A stretch of 64,000 nucleotides of DNA from positions 1-64,000 of the forward strand of contig NZ_VMDW02000098.1 in assembly GCF_007644045.2 (NCBI RefSeq), read 5' to 3'. Below are positions 19,134 through 28,388 of this stretch, in pieces; the stretch's first letter is position 1; every line of letters begins with the position of its first letter. The DNA is from Vogesella urethralis (GTDB lineage: Bacteria > Pseudomonadota > Gammaproteobacteria > Burkholderiales > Chromobacteriaceae). Below the pieces are notes generated by a model. It did not search any database and was not told the DNA's origin. It saw nothing but the letters and a program-made list of their open reading frames with translations. Position numbers and translations under genes: made by a program.

Positions 19134-19466
19134 ATGGATTTGACTGTGTTGCACGATAACGCCAACCGCGCGGCCAGCCTGCTGAAGAGTCTGGCCAACC
19201 CCGACCGGTTGCTGTTGTTGTGCCAGCTGGTCGCTGGCGAGCGCACCGTGTCGGAGCTGGAAAAGCTCACCGGCATCCGCCAGCCTACCCTGTCGCAGCA
19301 ACTGGGCGTGCTGCGCAACGAAGCGCTGGTCAGCACCCGCCGCGAAGGCAAATGGATCTACTACCGCGTGGCCAGCCAGGAAGCGCTGTCCATTCTGGAG
19401 ACCCTGTACGGCCTGTATTGCGGTCAGCAGCCCGACGCCGTTTGCGACCTGGAACCGCGCGACTGA
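19134..19466 (+). CDS. ArsR-family regulator, BigR/SqrR (persulfide-sensor) type
   Basis: A 110-residue winged-helix repressor: LANPDRLLLLCQLVAGERTVSELEKLTGIRQPTLSQQLGVLRNEALVSTRREGKWIYYRV. It lacks the ArsR metal motif (ELCVCDL) but has Cys30 and Cys96, 66 residues apart, the same spacing as the two sensing cysteines of SqrR (41/107) and BigR (42/108), which form a polysulfide bridge. A third Cys is at 104. The start at 19134 is preferred over 19074 because it aligns with the family and follows GAGGG. No sulfide-oxidation gene is adjacent, so the targets are elsewhere. Confidence 0.85.
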   Translation: MDLTVLHDNANRAASLLKSLANPDRLLLLCQLVAGERTVSELEKLTGIRQPTLSQQLGVLRNEALVSTRREGKWIYYRVASQEALSILETLYGLYCGQQPDAVCDLEPRD

Positions 19467-19476
19467 CCCGGCCTGC

Positions 19477-19513
19477 CACATTCCGCCGCGCCGGTGCCGG
19501 GTGGCGGAATGTG
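19477..19513 (+). terminator. Perfect 11-bp hairpin after the ArsR gene
   Basis: CACATTCCGCC (19477-19487) and GGCGGAATGTG (19503-19513) are exact complements 11 bases past the stop; no T-run follows. Confidence 0.45.
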
Positions 19514-19530
19514 ACGATCAGCCCGACCAC

Positions 19531-19566
19531 AGCCCTGCTGGTGCAAGCCGGCAGGGCTGCAACTTT
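19531..19566 (+). terminator. Terminator-like hairpin before bepA-like gene
   Basis: AGCCCTGC (19531-19538) pairs with GCAGGGCT (19551-19558), followed by GCAACTTTT. Placed 26 bases before the next start codon. Confidence 0.5.
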
Positions 19567-19592
19567 TCCGCAGCCCCCTCTATCATACCGGC

Positions 19593-21032
19593 ATGACGCT
19601 ACCTTCCCGCCTGGTTGCCCTGGCAACCGCCTTGTCCCTGCTTGGGTCTGCCACCGCCAGCAGCGCGCACGAGCTGCCCAATCTGGGCACCGTCGCCGAG
19701 TCGGCGTTGTCGCAAGCCGACGAAAACCGCATTGGTCGTGACATCCTGCGCTCGCTGCGCGACGAAGGCGACGTCATCGACGATGCCGAAGTGGGCGATT
19801 ACTTGAACGATCTGGGCCGCACGCTGGCGGCCACCGCGCAGGCGCCGCAGCTGCAGTTCAACTTTTTCGCCGTCAACGATCGCAGCATCAACGCGTTTGC
19901 CTTGCCTGGCGGCGTCATTGGCGTCCACAGCGGCCTGTTGTTGAGCGCGCAAAGCGAAGCCGAGGTGGCCGCGGTGCTGGCGCACGAGATTGCCCACGTC
20001 ACCCAGCGCCACCTGGCGCGCATGCAGGAAAACCAGGGGCGCAGCCAGCTCTGGCTGTTGGCCGCCGTGCTGGCCGGCGCGCTGGCCGGTGCCCGCAGCA
20101 GCAATAGTGATGCGACCTTTGCCGCCATCAATGCCGGCGTCGGCTTGTCCGCCAGCCAGCAACTGGCCTATAGCCGCGATTTCGAGCGCGAGGCCGACCG
20201 CCTGGGCATGCAGTATCTGGTGGCAGCCGGCTACGACCCGCGCGCCATGCCCGCTTTTTTCCAGCGCCTGCAGCAGGACCAGCGCCACAACGACAACAAC
20301 AGTTTCGGTTTTCTGCGCACCCACCCGCTGACGGTGGAGCGCATCAGCGAAAGCCAGAGCCGCGCCCAGGCGTTCCCGCTGAAGATGCGGCCCAACAGTA
20401 CCGATTTCCTGCTGATGCGTGAAAAACTGCGCGTGGTCACGCTGGGGAATGCCGATGCGGCCAGCTACTACCAGCTGGCCCTGCGCGATGGCCGTTACCT
20501 GGACAAAGGCGCCACCTTGTACGGCCAGGCGCGTACCTGGCTGGCGCAGGGCGATGTGGCGGCTGCTGCGGCGGCGATGCCGGCGCTGCTGCAGGCGCTG
20601 GGCCAGCATCCATCCGTACTGTTACTGGGCGGCGACATCCAGCGCGCTAGCGGCCAGTTGGCCGCGGCAGTCCAGACTTACCAGCAGGCCATGCAAACGT
20701 GGCCGGCGCGACGCGGCTTGCGGCTGGCCCTGATCGATACCCTGTTGCAGGCCGGCCGTGCTGCCGAGGCGCGCCAGGCCATCGACCAGGCCTTGCAGCG
20801 TTACGGCGACGACCCGTTGCTGTGGCGGCTGGCGGCCCGCAGTTATGGCGAAGCCGACCCCTTGCGTTACCACGCTGCGCTGGGCAACGCGTTCTTTTTC
20901 GAACAAAAGTTCGATTCCGCACGCTTGCAATACCAGCTGGCCAGCCGCGCCAAGGGCGATGACTTCTACCTGCGCTCGGCCATCGAAGCCCGTTTGCGCG
21001 AGCTGGACGCCCAGCGCCAGAGCGCGCCCTGA
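19593..21032 (+). CDS. bepA: M48-family periplasmic metalloprotease with TPR domain, BepA-like
   Basis: A 479-residue exported protease. Signal peptide (MTLPSRLVALATALSLLGSATASSA), then an M48 domain with the zinc motif H131-E-I-A-H135 and the third ligand in FEREADRLG (E200), and a C-terminal half of helical repeats (TPR-like) from about 270. BepA/YfgC of this architecture degrades or chaperones stalled LptD and BAM substrates at the outer membrane. Length (BepA is 487) and layout agree. Confidence 0.9.
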   Translation: MTLPSRLVALATALSLLGSATASSAHELPNLGTVAESALSQADENRIGRDILRSLRDEGDVIDDAEVGDYLNDLGRTLAATAQAPQLQFNFFAVNDRSINAFALPGGVIGVHSGLLLSAQSEAEVAAVLAHEIAHVTQRHLARMQENQGRSQLWLLAAVLAGALAGARSSNSDATFAAINAGVGLSASQQLAYSRDFEREADRLGMQYLVAAGYDPRAMPAFFQRLQQDQRHNDNNSFGFLRTHPLTVERISESQSRAQAFPLKMRPNSTDFLLMREKLRVVTLGNADAASYYQLALRDGRYLDKGATLYGQARTWLAQGDVAAAAAAMPALLQALGQHPSVLLLGGDIQRASGQLAAAVQTYQQAMQTWPARRGLRLALIDTLLQAGRAAEARQAIDQALQRYGDDPLLWRLAARSYGEADPLRYHAALGNAFFFEQKFDSARLQYQLASRAKGDDFYLRSAIEARLRELDAQRQSAP

Positions 21033-21424
21033 GCTGCTTTCGCCCCGCAGGGTGGCAGCGGCTCGGCAACGGTTGGCCGCCCAGGCGCGATTCCGCGCCG
21101 ACGCCGTCTGGCCGCGCTTTGCGCGTAGTCGCGTCACAACAAGGTTACCTGCCTGTAGCAATCGCAAAAATACAACATGATGCGGCGCAATATCCCTGAT
21201 TTTAAAGCTGCTTTTCAGTGAAAACCCCAATAGCCTATTCCGCCTGATTGCAGGCACGATTTACACTCTGCACCGTGTAAGAAAGTTTTCGTTTCCGCAA
21301 ATTTTATTTGCGAAAATGTTCGCTTATAATCCGTGCTGTACCAAAGCGGCCCGTACCCCCGGGCCAGAAGCAAAATGCAGGGCGTCGCGACAAGGTGCCC
21401 CAAACAAGAATGTGAGGATGTGAG
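21033..21424. promoter_or_regulatory. 392-bp region with the pyruvate dehydrogenase promoter
   Basis: No ORF. It carries TATAAT at 21325-21330, a 7+7 inverted repeat CGCAAAT-TTT-ATTTGCG at 21296-21312, a 6+6 repeat TTACAC..GTGTAA at 21261-21280, and one GTTGGCCGC motif at 21072-21080. A-rich DNA from 21170 to 21320 stands out in this GC-rich genome. Confidence 0.6.
21296..21312. promoter_or_regulatory. Candidate operator at the aceE promoter
   Basis: Perfect inverted repeat CGCAAATTTTATTTGCG placed over the expected -35 position of the TATAAT at 21325-21330. It does not match the PdhR consensus I know, so the cognate regulator is unknown. Confidence 0.5.
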
Positions 21425-24088
21425 ATGGCAGCAATCTACCCTGACGATATCGATCCGGTTGAAACCCACGAATGGACCGATGCGCTGGAGTCCGTACTGG
21501 ACAACGACGGTGCGGAACGCGCCCATTTCCTGCTGGAAAAAATGGTTGAGCGCACCCGTCGTCGCGGCGCCCACCTGCCATTCGAAGCCACCACGGCTTA
21601 CCAGAACACCATCCCGGTAGGCAAAGAACAGAAGTCGCCGGGCAACCACGAGCTGGAACACCGCGTCCGCTCCATCAACCGCTGGAACGCGATGGCCATG
21701 GTGCTGCGCGCCGGCAAAAAAGACCTGGAACTGGGTGGCCACATTGCCTCCTTCCAGTCGTCCGCCACCCTGTACGACGTCGGCTTCAACCACTTCTGGC
21801 GCGCCCACAACGACGAGCAAGAAGGCGATCTGGTGTACTTCCAGGGCCACATTGCCCCGGGCGTGTACGCTCGTGCCTTCCTGGAAGGCCGCATCTCCGA
21901 AGAGCAGATGGACAGCTTCCGCCAGGAAGTGGACGGCAACGGTCTGTCTTCCTACCCGCACCCGTGGCTGATGGAAGATTTCTGGCAGTTCCCTACCGTA
22001 TCGATGGGCCTGGGCCCGTTGATGGCCATCTACCAAGCCCGTTTCCTGAAGTACCTGGAAAGCCGTGGCCTGGCCAAGACCCCGGGTCGCAAGGTGTGGT
22101 GCTTCTGCGGCGACGGCGAGATGGACGAACCGGAATCGCTGGGTGCCATCGCCCTGGCGGCGCGCGAAGGCCTGGACAACCTGGTATTCGTGATCAACTG
22201 CAACCTGCAGCGTCTGGACGGCCCGGTTCGCGGTAACGGCAAGATCATCCAGGAACTGGAAGGCGACTTCCGCGGTTCCGGCTGGAACGTGCTGAAAGTG
22301 ATCTGGGGCTCGCGTTGGGACCCGCTGCTGGCCATGGACACCAAAGGCCTGCTGAAGAAGCGCATGGACGAGTGCGTGGACGGCGATTACCAGACGTTCA
22401 AATCCAAAGACGGCGCCTACGTTCGCGAACACTTCTTCGGCAAGTACCCGGAGCTGCGCGAGATGGTGGCCAACATGTCGGATGAGGAGATCTTCAACCT
22501 CAACCGCGGCGGCCACGACCCGCACAAGGTGTACGCGGCGTACTACGAAGCCACCCACAACGCCAACGGTCGTCCGACCGTGATCCTGGCCAAGACCATC
22601 AAGGGTTACGGCATGGGTTCCAGCGGCGAAGCCCAGAACGTGGCGCACCAGGCCAAGAAAATGGCGCTGGAAAACCTGCGCAAGTTCCGCGACCGTTTTG
22701 CCATCCCGATCTCCGATGAAGATCTGGAAAAAGTACCGTACTACAAGCCGGCCGAAGACAGCCCGGAAATGCAGTACATGCGCGAGCGCCGCGCTGCGCT
22801 GGGCGGCTACCTGCCGGCCCGCAAGCCGGTGAAAACCCCGCTGGCGGTACCGGGCCTGCACGTGTTCGACAGCCAGTTCACCGATTCCGGCGAGCGCGAG
22901 TTCTCCACCACCATGGCCTTCGTGCGTCAGCTGGGCATCCTGCTGAAAGACAAGAACATCGGCAAACAGATCGTGCCGATCGTGCCGGACGAATCGCGTA
23001 CCTTCGGTATGGAAGGCATGTTCCGCCAGTACGGCATCTGGTCCACCCAAGGTCAGAACTACGTACCGCAGGATGCCGACCAGCTGATGTTCTACAAGGA
23101 ATCCAAAGACGGCCAGATGCTGCAGGAAGGCATCAACGAGCCGGGCGCGATGTCCTCGTGGATTGCGGCAGCGACCAGCTACGCCAACCACGGCATCCCG
23201 ATGATTCCGTTCTACATCTACTACTCGATGTTCGGCTTCCAGCGTATCGGCGACCTGGCCTGGGCAGCGGGCGACATGCGTGCCCGCGGCTTCATGCTGG
23301 GCGGCACTGCCGGCCGTACCACCCTGAACGGTGAAGGCCTGCAGCACGAAGACGGCCACAGCCACATCCAGGCCGGCCTGATCCCGAACTGCATCAGCTA
23401 CGATCCGACCTTCGCCTACGAGCTGGCCGTAATCCTGCAGGACGGTCTGCGCCGCATGTATGTGGAACAAGAGGACGTGTTCTACTACATCACCCTGATG
23501 AACGAGAACTACACCCACCCGGCCATGCCGCAGGGCGCCGAAGACGGCATCCTGAAAGGGATGTACCTGTTCAAGGACGGCGGCGACGCCGAGGTGAAAG
23601 TACAGCTGATGGGCTCCGGCACCATCCTGCGCGAAGTGATTGCCGCCGCCGACCTGTTGCGCAACGACTTCGGCATCGCGTCCGACATCTGGAGCGTCAC
23701 CTCCTTCAACCAGCTGCGTCGTGACGGCATGGAAGCCGCCCGCCACAACCTGCTGAACCCGGTTGGCGAGCAACGCGCGTCCTACGTGGAACAGCAGCTG
23801 GCCGGCCGCAGTGGCCCGGTGGTGGCAGCAACCGACTACATCCGCAACTACGCCGACCAGATCCGCGAATACGTACCGGGTCGCTACGTGGTGCTGGGTA
23901 CCGACGGTTTCGGCCGCTCCGACAGCCGCGCCAAGCTGCGCGAGTTCTTCGAAGTGAACCGTTACTACGTGGTGGTTGCCGCCCTGTCGGCACTGGCACG
24001 CGAGGGCAAGGTAGACGGCGCCCGCGTACAGGAAGCCATCACCAAGTACGGCATCAACGTGAACAAGCTGCCGAGCTGGAAGGTATAA
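21425..24088 (+). CDS. aceE: Pyruvate dehydrogenase E1 component (homodimeric)
   Basis: An 887-residue thiamine-diphosphate enzyme that decarboxylates pyruvate and acetylates the lipoyl groups of E2. Homodimeric AceE length; TPP motif GDGEMDEPESLGAIALAAREGLDNLVFVINCN (about residues 230-262), RWNAMAMVLRAGK, GHIASFQSSATLYDVGFNHFWRA and the C-terminal VLGTDGFGRSDSRAKLREFFEV. Start at 21425 follows GTGAGGATGTGAG. First gene of aceE-aceF-lpd. Confidence 0.98.
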   Translation: MAAIYPDDIDPVETHEWTDALESVLDNDGAERAHFLLEKMVERTRRRGAHLPFEATTAYQNTIPVGKEQKSPGNHELEHRVRSINRWNAMAMVLRAGKKDLELGGHIASFQSSATLYDVGFNHFWRAHNDEQEGDLVYFQGHIAPGVYARAFLEGRISEEQMDSFRQEVDGNGLSSYPHPWLMEDFWQFPTVSMGLGPLMAIYQARFLKYLESRGLAKTPGRKVWCFCGDGEMDEPESLGAIALAAREGLDNLVFVINCNLQRLDGPVRGNGKIIQELEGDFRGSGWNVLKVIWGSRWDPLLAMDTKGLLKKRMDECVDGDYQTFKSKDGAYVREHFFGKYPELREMVANMSDEEIFNLNRGGHDPHKVYAAYYEATHNANGRPTVILAKTIKGYGMGSSGEAQNVAHQAKKMALENLRKFRDRFAIPISDEDLEKVPYYKPAEDSPEMQYMRERRAALGGYLPARKPVKTPLAVPGLHVFDSQFTDSGEREFSTTMAFVRQLGILLKDKNIGKQIVPIVPDESRTFGMEGMFRQYGIWSTQGQNYVPQDADQLMFYKESKDGQMLQEGINEPGAMSSWIAAATSYANHGIPMIPFYIYYSMFGFQRIGDLAWAAGDMRARGFMLGGTAGRTTLNGEGLQHEDGHSHIQAGLIPNCISYDPTFAYELAVILQDGLRRMYVEQEDVFYYITLMNENYTHPAMPQGAEDGILKGMYLFKDGGDAEVKVQLMGSGTILREVIAAADLLRNDFGIASDIWSVTSFNQLRRDGMEAARHNLLNPVGEQRASYVEQQLAGRSGPVVAATDYIRNYADQIREYVPGRYVVLGTDGFGRSDSRAKLREFFEVNRYYVVVAALSALAREGKVDGARVQEAITKYGINVNKLPSWKV

Positions 24089-24198
24089 GCCGCCTGCGGC
24101 CAACCTTGGGGCAGGGCGCGCCGCACGGCGCCCCTGCACTAGCCGAATAGAGGCAGCCGGCGCCGTGGCGCCTGCTGCCCCACGATGTGGATAAAGCC

Positions 24199-25872
24199 AT
24201 GAGCAATCTGATCGAACTGAAAGTGCCCGACATCGGTGGGCACAGCAATGTAGACATCATCGAAGTATTCATCCAGCCGGGTCAGACCGTTGCCGTTGAC
24301 GACAGCCTGATCACGCTGGAAACCGACAAGGCCACCATGGAAGTGCCGGCCGAAGCCGCTGGTGTGGTGAAAGAAGTGCGCGCGGTACTGGGCGGCAAGA
24401 TCTCCGAAGGCGACGTCATCGCCATCATCGAAGTGGGCGCTGCGGCGGCCGCGCCGGCGCCGGCTGCTGCCGTGGCTGCCCCGGTGGCTGCTGCACCGGC
24501 TCCGGTAGCCGCCCCGGCACCGGCCCCTGCGGCTGCCCCGGCCGCTGCGGCCAACGTTGGCCGCAGCGAGATCCGCATTCCGGACATCGGCGGCCACAGC
24601 GGTGTGGACGTGATCGAGGTATCGGTCAAAGTAGGTGACGAGATCAAGGTGGACGACAGCCTGATCACGCTGGAAACCGACAAGGCCACCATGGAAGTGC
24701 CGGCTACCGCCGCCGGCCGCGTGGTGGAAGTGAAGGTGAAAGTAGGCGACAAGGCCAGCGAAGGCGACCTGATCGTGGTGGTAGAAGGTGCCGGCGCCGC
24801 CGCTGCACCGGCTACTGCCGCGCCGGCCCCCGTAGCCGCTGCGCCGGCCCCTGCCGCCGCCCCTGCCCCGGTAGCCGTGCCGGCCGCCGCCCCGGTAGTG
24901 GCCCCGGTGGCCGCTGCCGTGGCTGCCGCGTTCAACGAAGCCGGTTTTGCCAAGTCGCACGCCGGCCCGTCGGTACGCAAGCTGGCGCGCGAACTGGGCG
25001 TGGACCTGTCCAAGGTGAAGGGTTCCGGTCGCAAAGGCCGTATCGTTGAAGACGACGTGAAGGGCTTCGTGAAAGCCATCATGCAGAACCCGGCTGCCCT
25101 GGCACCGGCTGCCGCCGCACCGGCAGGCAGCGGCGTGGGCCTGGACCTGCTGCCGTGGCCGAAGGTGGACTTCGCCAAGTTCGGCCCGATCGAAACCAAG
25201 CCGCTGTCGCGCATCCAGAAGATTTCTGGCGCCAACCTCAGCCGCAACTGGGTGATGATCCCGCACGTCACGTTCAACGACGAGTGCGACATTACCGAGC
25301 TGGAAGACTTCCGCAAGACCATCGGCAAGGAATGGGAAAAGTCCGGCCTGAAGATCAGCCCGCTGGCCTTCATCATCAAGGCTGCCGCCGAAGCGCTGAA
25401 GGCGTTCCCCACCTTCAACAGCTCGCTGGACGGTGACAACCTGGTGCTGAAGCAGTACTACCACATCGGCTTTGCTGCCGACACGCCGAACGGCCTGGTG
25501 GTACCGGTGATCAAGAACGTGGACCAGAAGGGCATCAAGCAGATCGCCAAGGAGCTGACCGAGCTGTCCGCGCTGGCGCGCGACGGCAAGCTGAAGCCGA
25601 CCGATATGCAAGGCGCTACCTTCACCATCTCGTCCTTGGGCGGCATTGGCGGCACCAGCTTCACCCCGATCGTGAATGCGCCGGAAGTGGCCATCCTCGG
25701 CGTGTGCAAGAGCCAGATCAAGCCGGTATGGAACGGCAAGGAGTTTGCACCGCGCCTGATGTGCCCGCTGAGCTTGTCCTTCGACCACCGCGTGATCGAC
25801 GGCGCCGCTGCGGCCCGCTTCACCGTGTACCTGGGCAAGCTGCTGTCCGACGTACGTCGCCTGATCCTGTAA
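24199..25872 (+). CDS. aceF: Dihydrolipoamide acetyltransferase (pyruvate dehydrogenase E2)
   Basis: A 557-residue E2 core. Two lipoyl domains with lipoylated lysines K44 and K162, each in [10 protein letters not shown], separated and followed by Ala/Pro linkers; a peripheral-subunit-binding domain ([28 protein letters not shown], about 254-281); and a catalytic domain with the HxxxDG motif in [15 protein letters not shown]. The ATG at 24199 is preferred to a GTG at 24187 by family alignment. The linker after the first domain holds the 20-base palindrome described separately. Confidence 0.97.
   Translation: MSNLIELKVPDIGGHSNVDIIEVFIQPGQTVAVDDSLITLETDKATMEVPAEAAGVVKEVRAVLGGKISEGDVIAIIEVGAAAAAPAPAAAVAAPVAAAPAPVAAPAPAPAAAPAAAANVGRSEIRIPDIGGHSGVDVIEVSVKVGDEIKVDDSLITLETDKATMEVPATAAGRVVEVKVKVGDKASEGDLIVVVEGAGAAAAPATAAPAPVAAAPAPAAAPAPVAVPAAAPVVAPVAAAVAAAFNEAGFAKSHAGPSVRKLARELGVDLSKVKGSGRKGRIVEDDVKGFVKAIMQNPAALAPAAAAPAGSGVGLDLLPWPKVDFAKFGPIETKPLSRIQKISGANLSRNWVMIPHVTFNDECDITELEDFRKTIGKEWEKSGLKISPLAFIIKAAAEALKAFPTFNSSLDGDNLVLKQYYHIGFAADTPNGLVVPVIKNVDQKGIKQIAKELTELSALARDGKLKPTDMQGATFTISSLGGIGGTSFTPIVNAPEVAILGVCKSQIKPVWNGKEFAPRLMCPLSLSFDHRVIDGAAAARFTVYLGKLLSDVRRLIL
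24546..24565. repeat. 20-bp palindrome: two head-to-head GTTGGCCGC motifs inside aceF
   Basis: TGCGGCCAACGTTGGCCGCA reads the same on both strands and encodes part of the flexible linker (AAANVGRS). Identical to the palindrome at 27768-27787 downstream of lpd. Confidence 0.9.
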
Positions 25873-25882
25873 TCACCGGTAG

Positions 25883-25948
25883 GGTGGGCAAAGGCCCATG
25901 GCCGTGCCCACCACACAGTAATGGCGGGCAGGCGATGCCTTGCCCGCC
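25883..25948. repeat. Two tandem REP-like inverted repeats between aceF and lpd
   Basis: GGTGGGCA (25883-25890) pairs with TGCCCACC (25905-25912), and GGCGGGCA (25923-25930) with TGCCCGCC (25941-25948). They resemble the short GC-rich extragenic palindromes found in many Proteobacteria and may adjust the E2:E3 ratio by stabilising mRNA. Confidence 0.65.
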
Positions 25949-25969
25949 CTATATTGCGGATGGAAAACC

Positions 25970-27757
25970 ATGAGCAATCTGATTGAACTGAAAGTGCCGG
26001 ACATCGGCGGCCACAGCAATGTGGACGTGATCGAAGTGTTCGTGAAAGTGGGCGACACCGTTGCCAAGGACGACAGCCTGATCACGCTGGAAACCGACAA
26101 GGCCACCATGGAAGTGCCGGCCGAACACGCTGGCGTGGTGAAAGAGCTGCGTACCGCCGTGGGCGGCAAGATTTCCGAAGGCGACGTCATTGCCGTGATC
26201 GAAGCCGCTGGCGCCGCTGCGGCCGCCAGCCCGGCACCGGCAGCTGCGCCGGCAGCCGAGGCACCGAAAGCTGCCCCGGCCCCGGTTGCTGCGCCGCAAG
26301 CGGCCAGCCACGCCGGTGCTGCCGACATCGAATGCGACGTGCTGGTACTGGGCGCCGGCCCTGGCGGTTACTCCGCCGCCTTCCGCGCGGCCGACCTGGG
26401 CCTGAAAGTGGTCCTGGTCGAGCGTTACGCCACCCTGGGCGGCGTGTGCCTGAACGTGGGCTGCATCCCGTCCAAGGCGCTGCTGCACAACGCGGCGGTG
26501 ATCGACGAGGTGAAACACCTGGCCGCCAACGGCATCAAGTTTGCCGCGCCGGAAATCGACATCGACATGCTGCGTGGCTACAAGGAAAAAGTCATCGGCA
26601 AACTCACCGGTGGCCTGGCCGGCATGGCCAAGGCACGCAAGGTGCAAGTGGTGCGTGGTGTTGGCCAGTTCCTGGACCCGTACCACCTGCAGGTGGAAAC
26701 CACCGAAGGCAGCGGTCAGGACAAGACCGGCGCCAAGCAGGTGATCAAGTTCAAGAACGCCATCATCGCCGCCGGTAGCCGCGTGGTGAATCTGCCGTTC
26801 ATTCCGCAAGACCCGCGCATCGTGGATTCCACCGGCGCGCTGGAGCTGAAAACCGTCCCCGGCAAGATGCTGGTGATCGGTGGCGGTATCATCGGTCTGG
26901 AAATGGGCACCGTGTACTCCACGCTGGGCGCGCGCCTGGACGTGGTGGAAATGATGGACGGCCTGATGCAAGGCCCGGACCGTGATCTGGTGAAGGTATG
27001 GGAAAAGTACAACGCCCATCGCTTCGACAACATCATGACCGGCACCAAAACCGTGGCGGTAGAAGCCAAGGAAGACGGCATCTACGTGACCTTTGAAGGC
27101 GCCAAGGCCCCGAAAGAGCCGCAGCGTTACGACCTGGTACTGGTGGCTGCCGGCCGTGCACCGAACGGGAAGCTGATCGGCGCCGAAAACGCCGGCGTGG
27201 CCGTGACCGACCGCGGCTTCATCGAAGTGGACAAACAGCAGCGCACCAACGTGCCGCACATCTACGCCATCGGCGACATCGTTGGCCAGCCGATGCTGGC
27301 ACACAAGGCGGTGCACGAGGCGCACGTGGCAGCCGAAAACTGCGCCGGCGGCAAATCCTACTTCGACGCCCGCGTGATTCCGGGCGTGGCCTACACCGAC
27401 CCGGAAGTGGCCTGGGTAGGCGTGACCGAAGAGATCGCCAAGCGTGACGGCATCAAGATCGAAAAAGCGGTGTTCCCGTGGGCTGCCTCTGGCCGCGCGA
27501 TCGCCAACGGTCGTGACGAAGGCTTCACCAAGCTGATTTTCGACGCCGAGACCCATCAGGTGATCGGCGGTGCCATCGTGGGTACCCACGCCGGCGACAT
27601 GCTGGGCGAAATCTGCCTGGCGATCGAAATGGGCTGCGACGCCACCGACATCGGCAAGACCATCCATGCGCACCCGACCCTGGGCGAGAGCATCGGCATG
27701 GCCGCCGAAGTGGCACACGGCAGCTGCACCGACCTGCCGCCGCAACGCAAGAAGTAA
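25970..27757 (+). CDS. lpd: Dihydrolipoamide dehydrogenase (E3) with N-terminal lipoyl domain
   Basis: A 595-residue E3: reoxidises dihydrolipoamide with NAD+. Residues 1-80 form a lipoyl domain (K44 in [10 protein letters not shown]) nearly identical to that of aceF, then an Ala/Pro linker, then the flavoprotein: [17 protein letters not shown], redox-active [16 protein letters not shown] loop [17 protein letters not shown] and the catalytic His in HAHPTLGES. Lipoyl-bearing E3 is known from Neisseria and several Betaproteobacteria; ordinary E3 is about 470 residues. The start at 25970 (MSNLIELK) matches aceF. Confidence 0.97.
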   Translation: MSNLIELKVPDIGGHSNVDVIEVFVKVGDTVAKDDSLITLETDKATMEVPAEHAGVVKELRTAVGGKISEGDVIAVIEAAGAAAAASPAPAAAPAAEAPKAAPAPVAAPQAASHAGAADIECDVLVLGAGPGGYSAAFRAADLGLKVVLVERYATLGGVCLNVGCIPSKALLHNAAVIDEVKHLAANGIKFAAPEIDIDMLRGYKEKVIGKLTGGLAGMAKARKVQVVRGVGQFLDPYHLQVETTEGSGQDKTGAKQVIKFKNAIIAAGSRVVNLPFIPQDPRIVDSTGALELKTVPGKMLVIGGGIIGLEMGTVYSTLGARLDVVEMMDGLMQGPDRDLVKVWEKYNAHRFDNIMTGTKTVAVEAKEDGIYVTFEGAKAPKEPQRYDLVLVAAGRAPNGKLIGAENAGVAVTDRGFIEVDKQQRTNVPHIYAIGDIVGQPMLAHKAVHEAHVAAENCAGGKSYFDARVIPGVAYTDPEVAWVGVTEEIAKRDGIKIEKAVFPWAASGRAIANGRDEGFTKLIFDAETHQVIGGAIVGTHAGDMLGEICLAIEMGCDATDIGKTIHAHPTLGESIGMAAEVAHGSCTDLPPQRKK

Positions 27758-27767
27758 ACCCCGCGCC

Positions 27768-27787
27768 TGCGGCCAACGTTGGCCGCA
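27768..27787. repeat. 20-bp palindrome: two head-to-head GTTGGCCGC motifs after lpd
   Basis: TGCGGCCAACGTTGGCCGCA, 11 bases after the lpd stop, followed at 27802 by a proper terminator. Same palindrome as at 24546. Confidence 0.9.
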
Positions 27788-27801
27788 CGGCAAGGTAGCA
27801 A

Positions 27802-27828
27802 GGGCAAGCCCACGGGCTTGCCCTTTTT
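27802..27828 (+). terminator. Rho-independent terminator of the pyruvate dehydrogenase operon
   Basis: GGGCAAGCCC-AC-GGGCTTGCCC followed by TTTTT. Confidence 0.9.
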
Positions 27829-27850
27829 GCGTGCTGACGGCCGCGAGCGA

Positions 27851-28144
27851 TCAGCCGTGCTGGCGGTAGCGCTGGATCATGGCCGGAGTAACGTCTTCGA
27901 CGTAGCACAGCGGGGCCTGGCCGCCCGGGCGGCTGTAGGCGCTGCGTTTGCCGCACGCCCGGCCATTGGCTGTGCTGTTGTAGGGGCAGGGGCAGTTACC
28001 CGGGTAGCGGCGGATGGACTGCTGGATCAGTTGCTCGGCGATCTGCTGGTCGCTCAGTGTGGTAAGCGGGGCCTTGGCCAGGCTGGCTGTGCAGAGCAGG
28101 CAGCCTAGTGCGGCCAGCATCAGGTCGCGTGGGAGGGCGATCAT
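27851..28144 (-). CDS. Small exported cysteine-containing protein, function unknown
   Basis: A 97-residue protein. Signal peptide MIALPRDLMLAALGCLLCTASLAKA, then LSDQQIAEQLIQQSIRRYPGNCPCPYNSTANGRACGKRSAYSRPGGQAPLCY. The mature part has four cysteines (CPC, ACG, LCY) and the segment NCPCPYN..G..CG.RSAYS.PGG recurs in many small secreted proteobacterial proteins of unknown role. Start chosen at the signal peptide. Confidence 0.75.
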   Translation of the reverse strand: MIALPRDLMLAALGCLLCTASLAKAPLTTLSDQQIAEQLIQQSIRRYPGNCPCPYNSTANGRACGKRSAYSRPGGQAPLCYVEDVTPAMIQRYRQHG

Positions 28145-28340
28145 GGTAAGTGCTCGTGGCTGGATTTGGCAGAGTATTTTATCGCCAATGAATAAATGCC
28201 GAATGATTTCTGATTTCAAATGTCAGTCTGATTGCCTTCGCTTGCCGCCAGGTGCTAGCCGCTGTGGCTGTTGCCTGTTGCTACCTTGTTAACGAAATTG
28301 ACGTACCGCCCTGCTGTTTTTATCGTTGCGCTGGCATTTC

Positions 28341-28356
28341 TTGGTATGTCTACCAA
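28341..28356. promoter_or_regulatory. Candidate TetR operator
   Basis: TTGGTA-TGTC-TACCAA is a perfect 6+6 palindrome 32 bases before the TetR start codon, the usual position for an autoregulatory site. Confidence 0.6.
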
Positions 28357-28388
28357 TACTGTGTCCATGTCGCAGACAGGGGCAAGAC

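Noticed and set aside
21215-24139. Long minus-strand open frame opposite aceE
   Set aside because: Shadow of a highly conserved gene with strong codon bias; same His/Gly/Val-rich nonsense composition.
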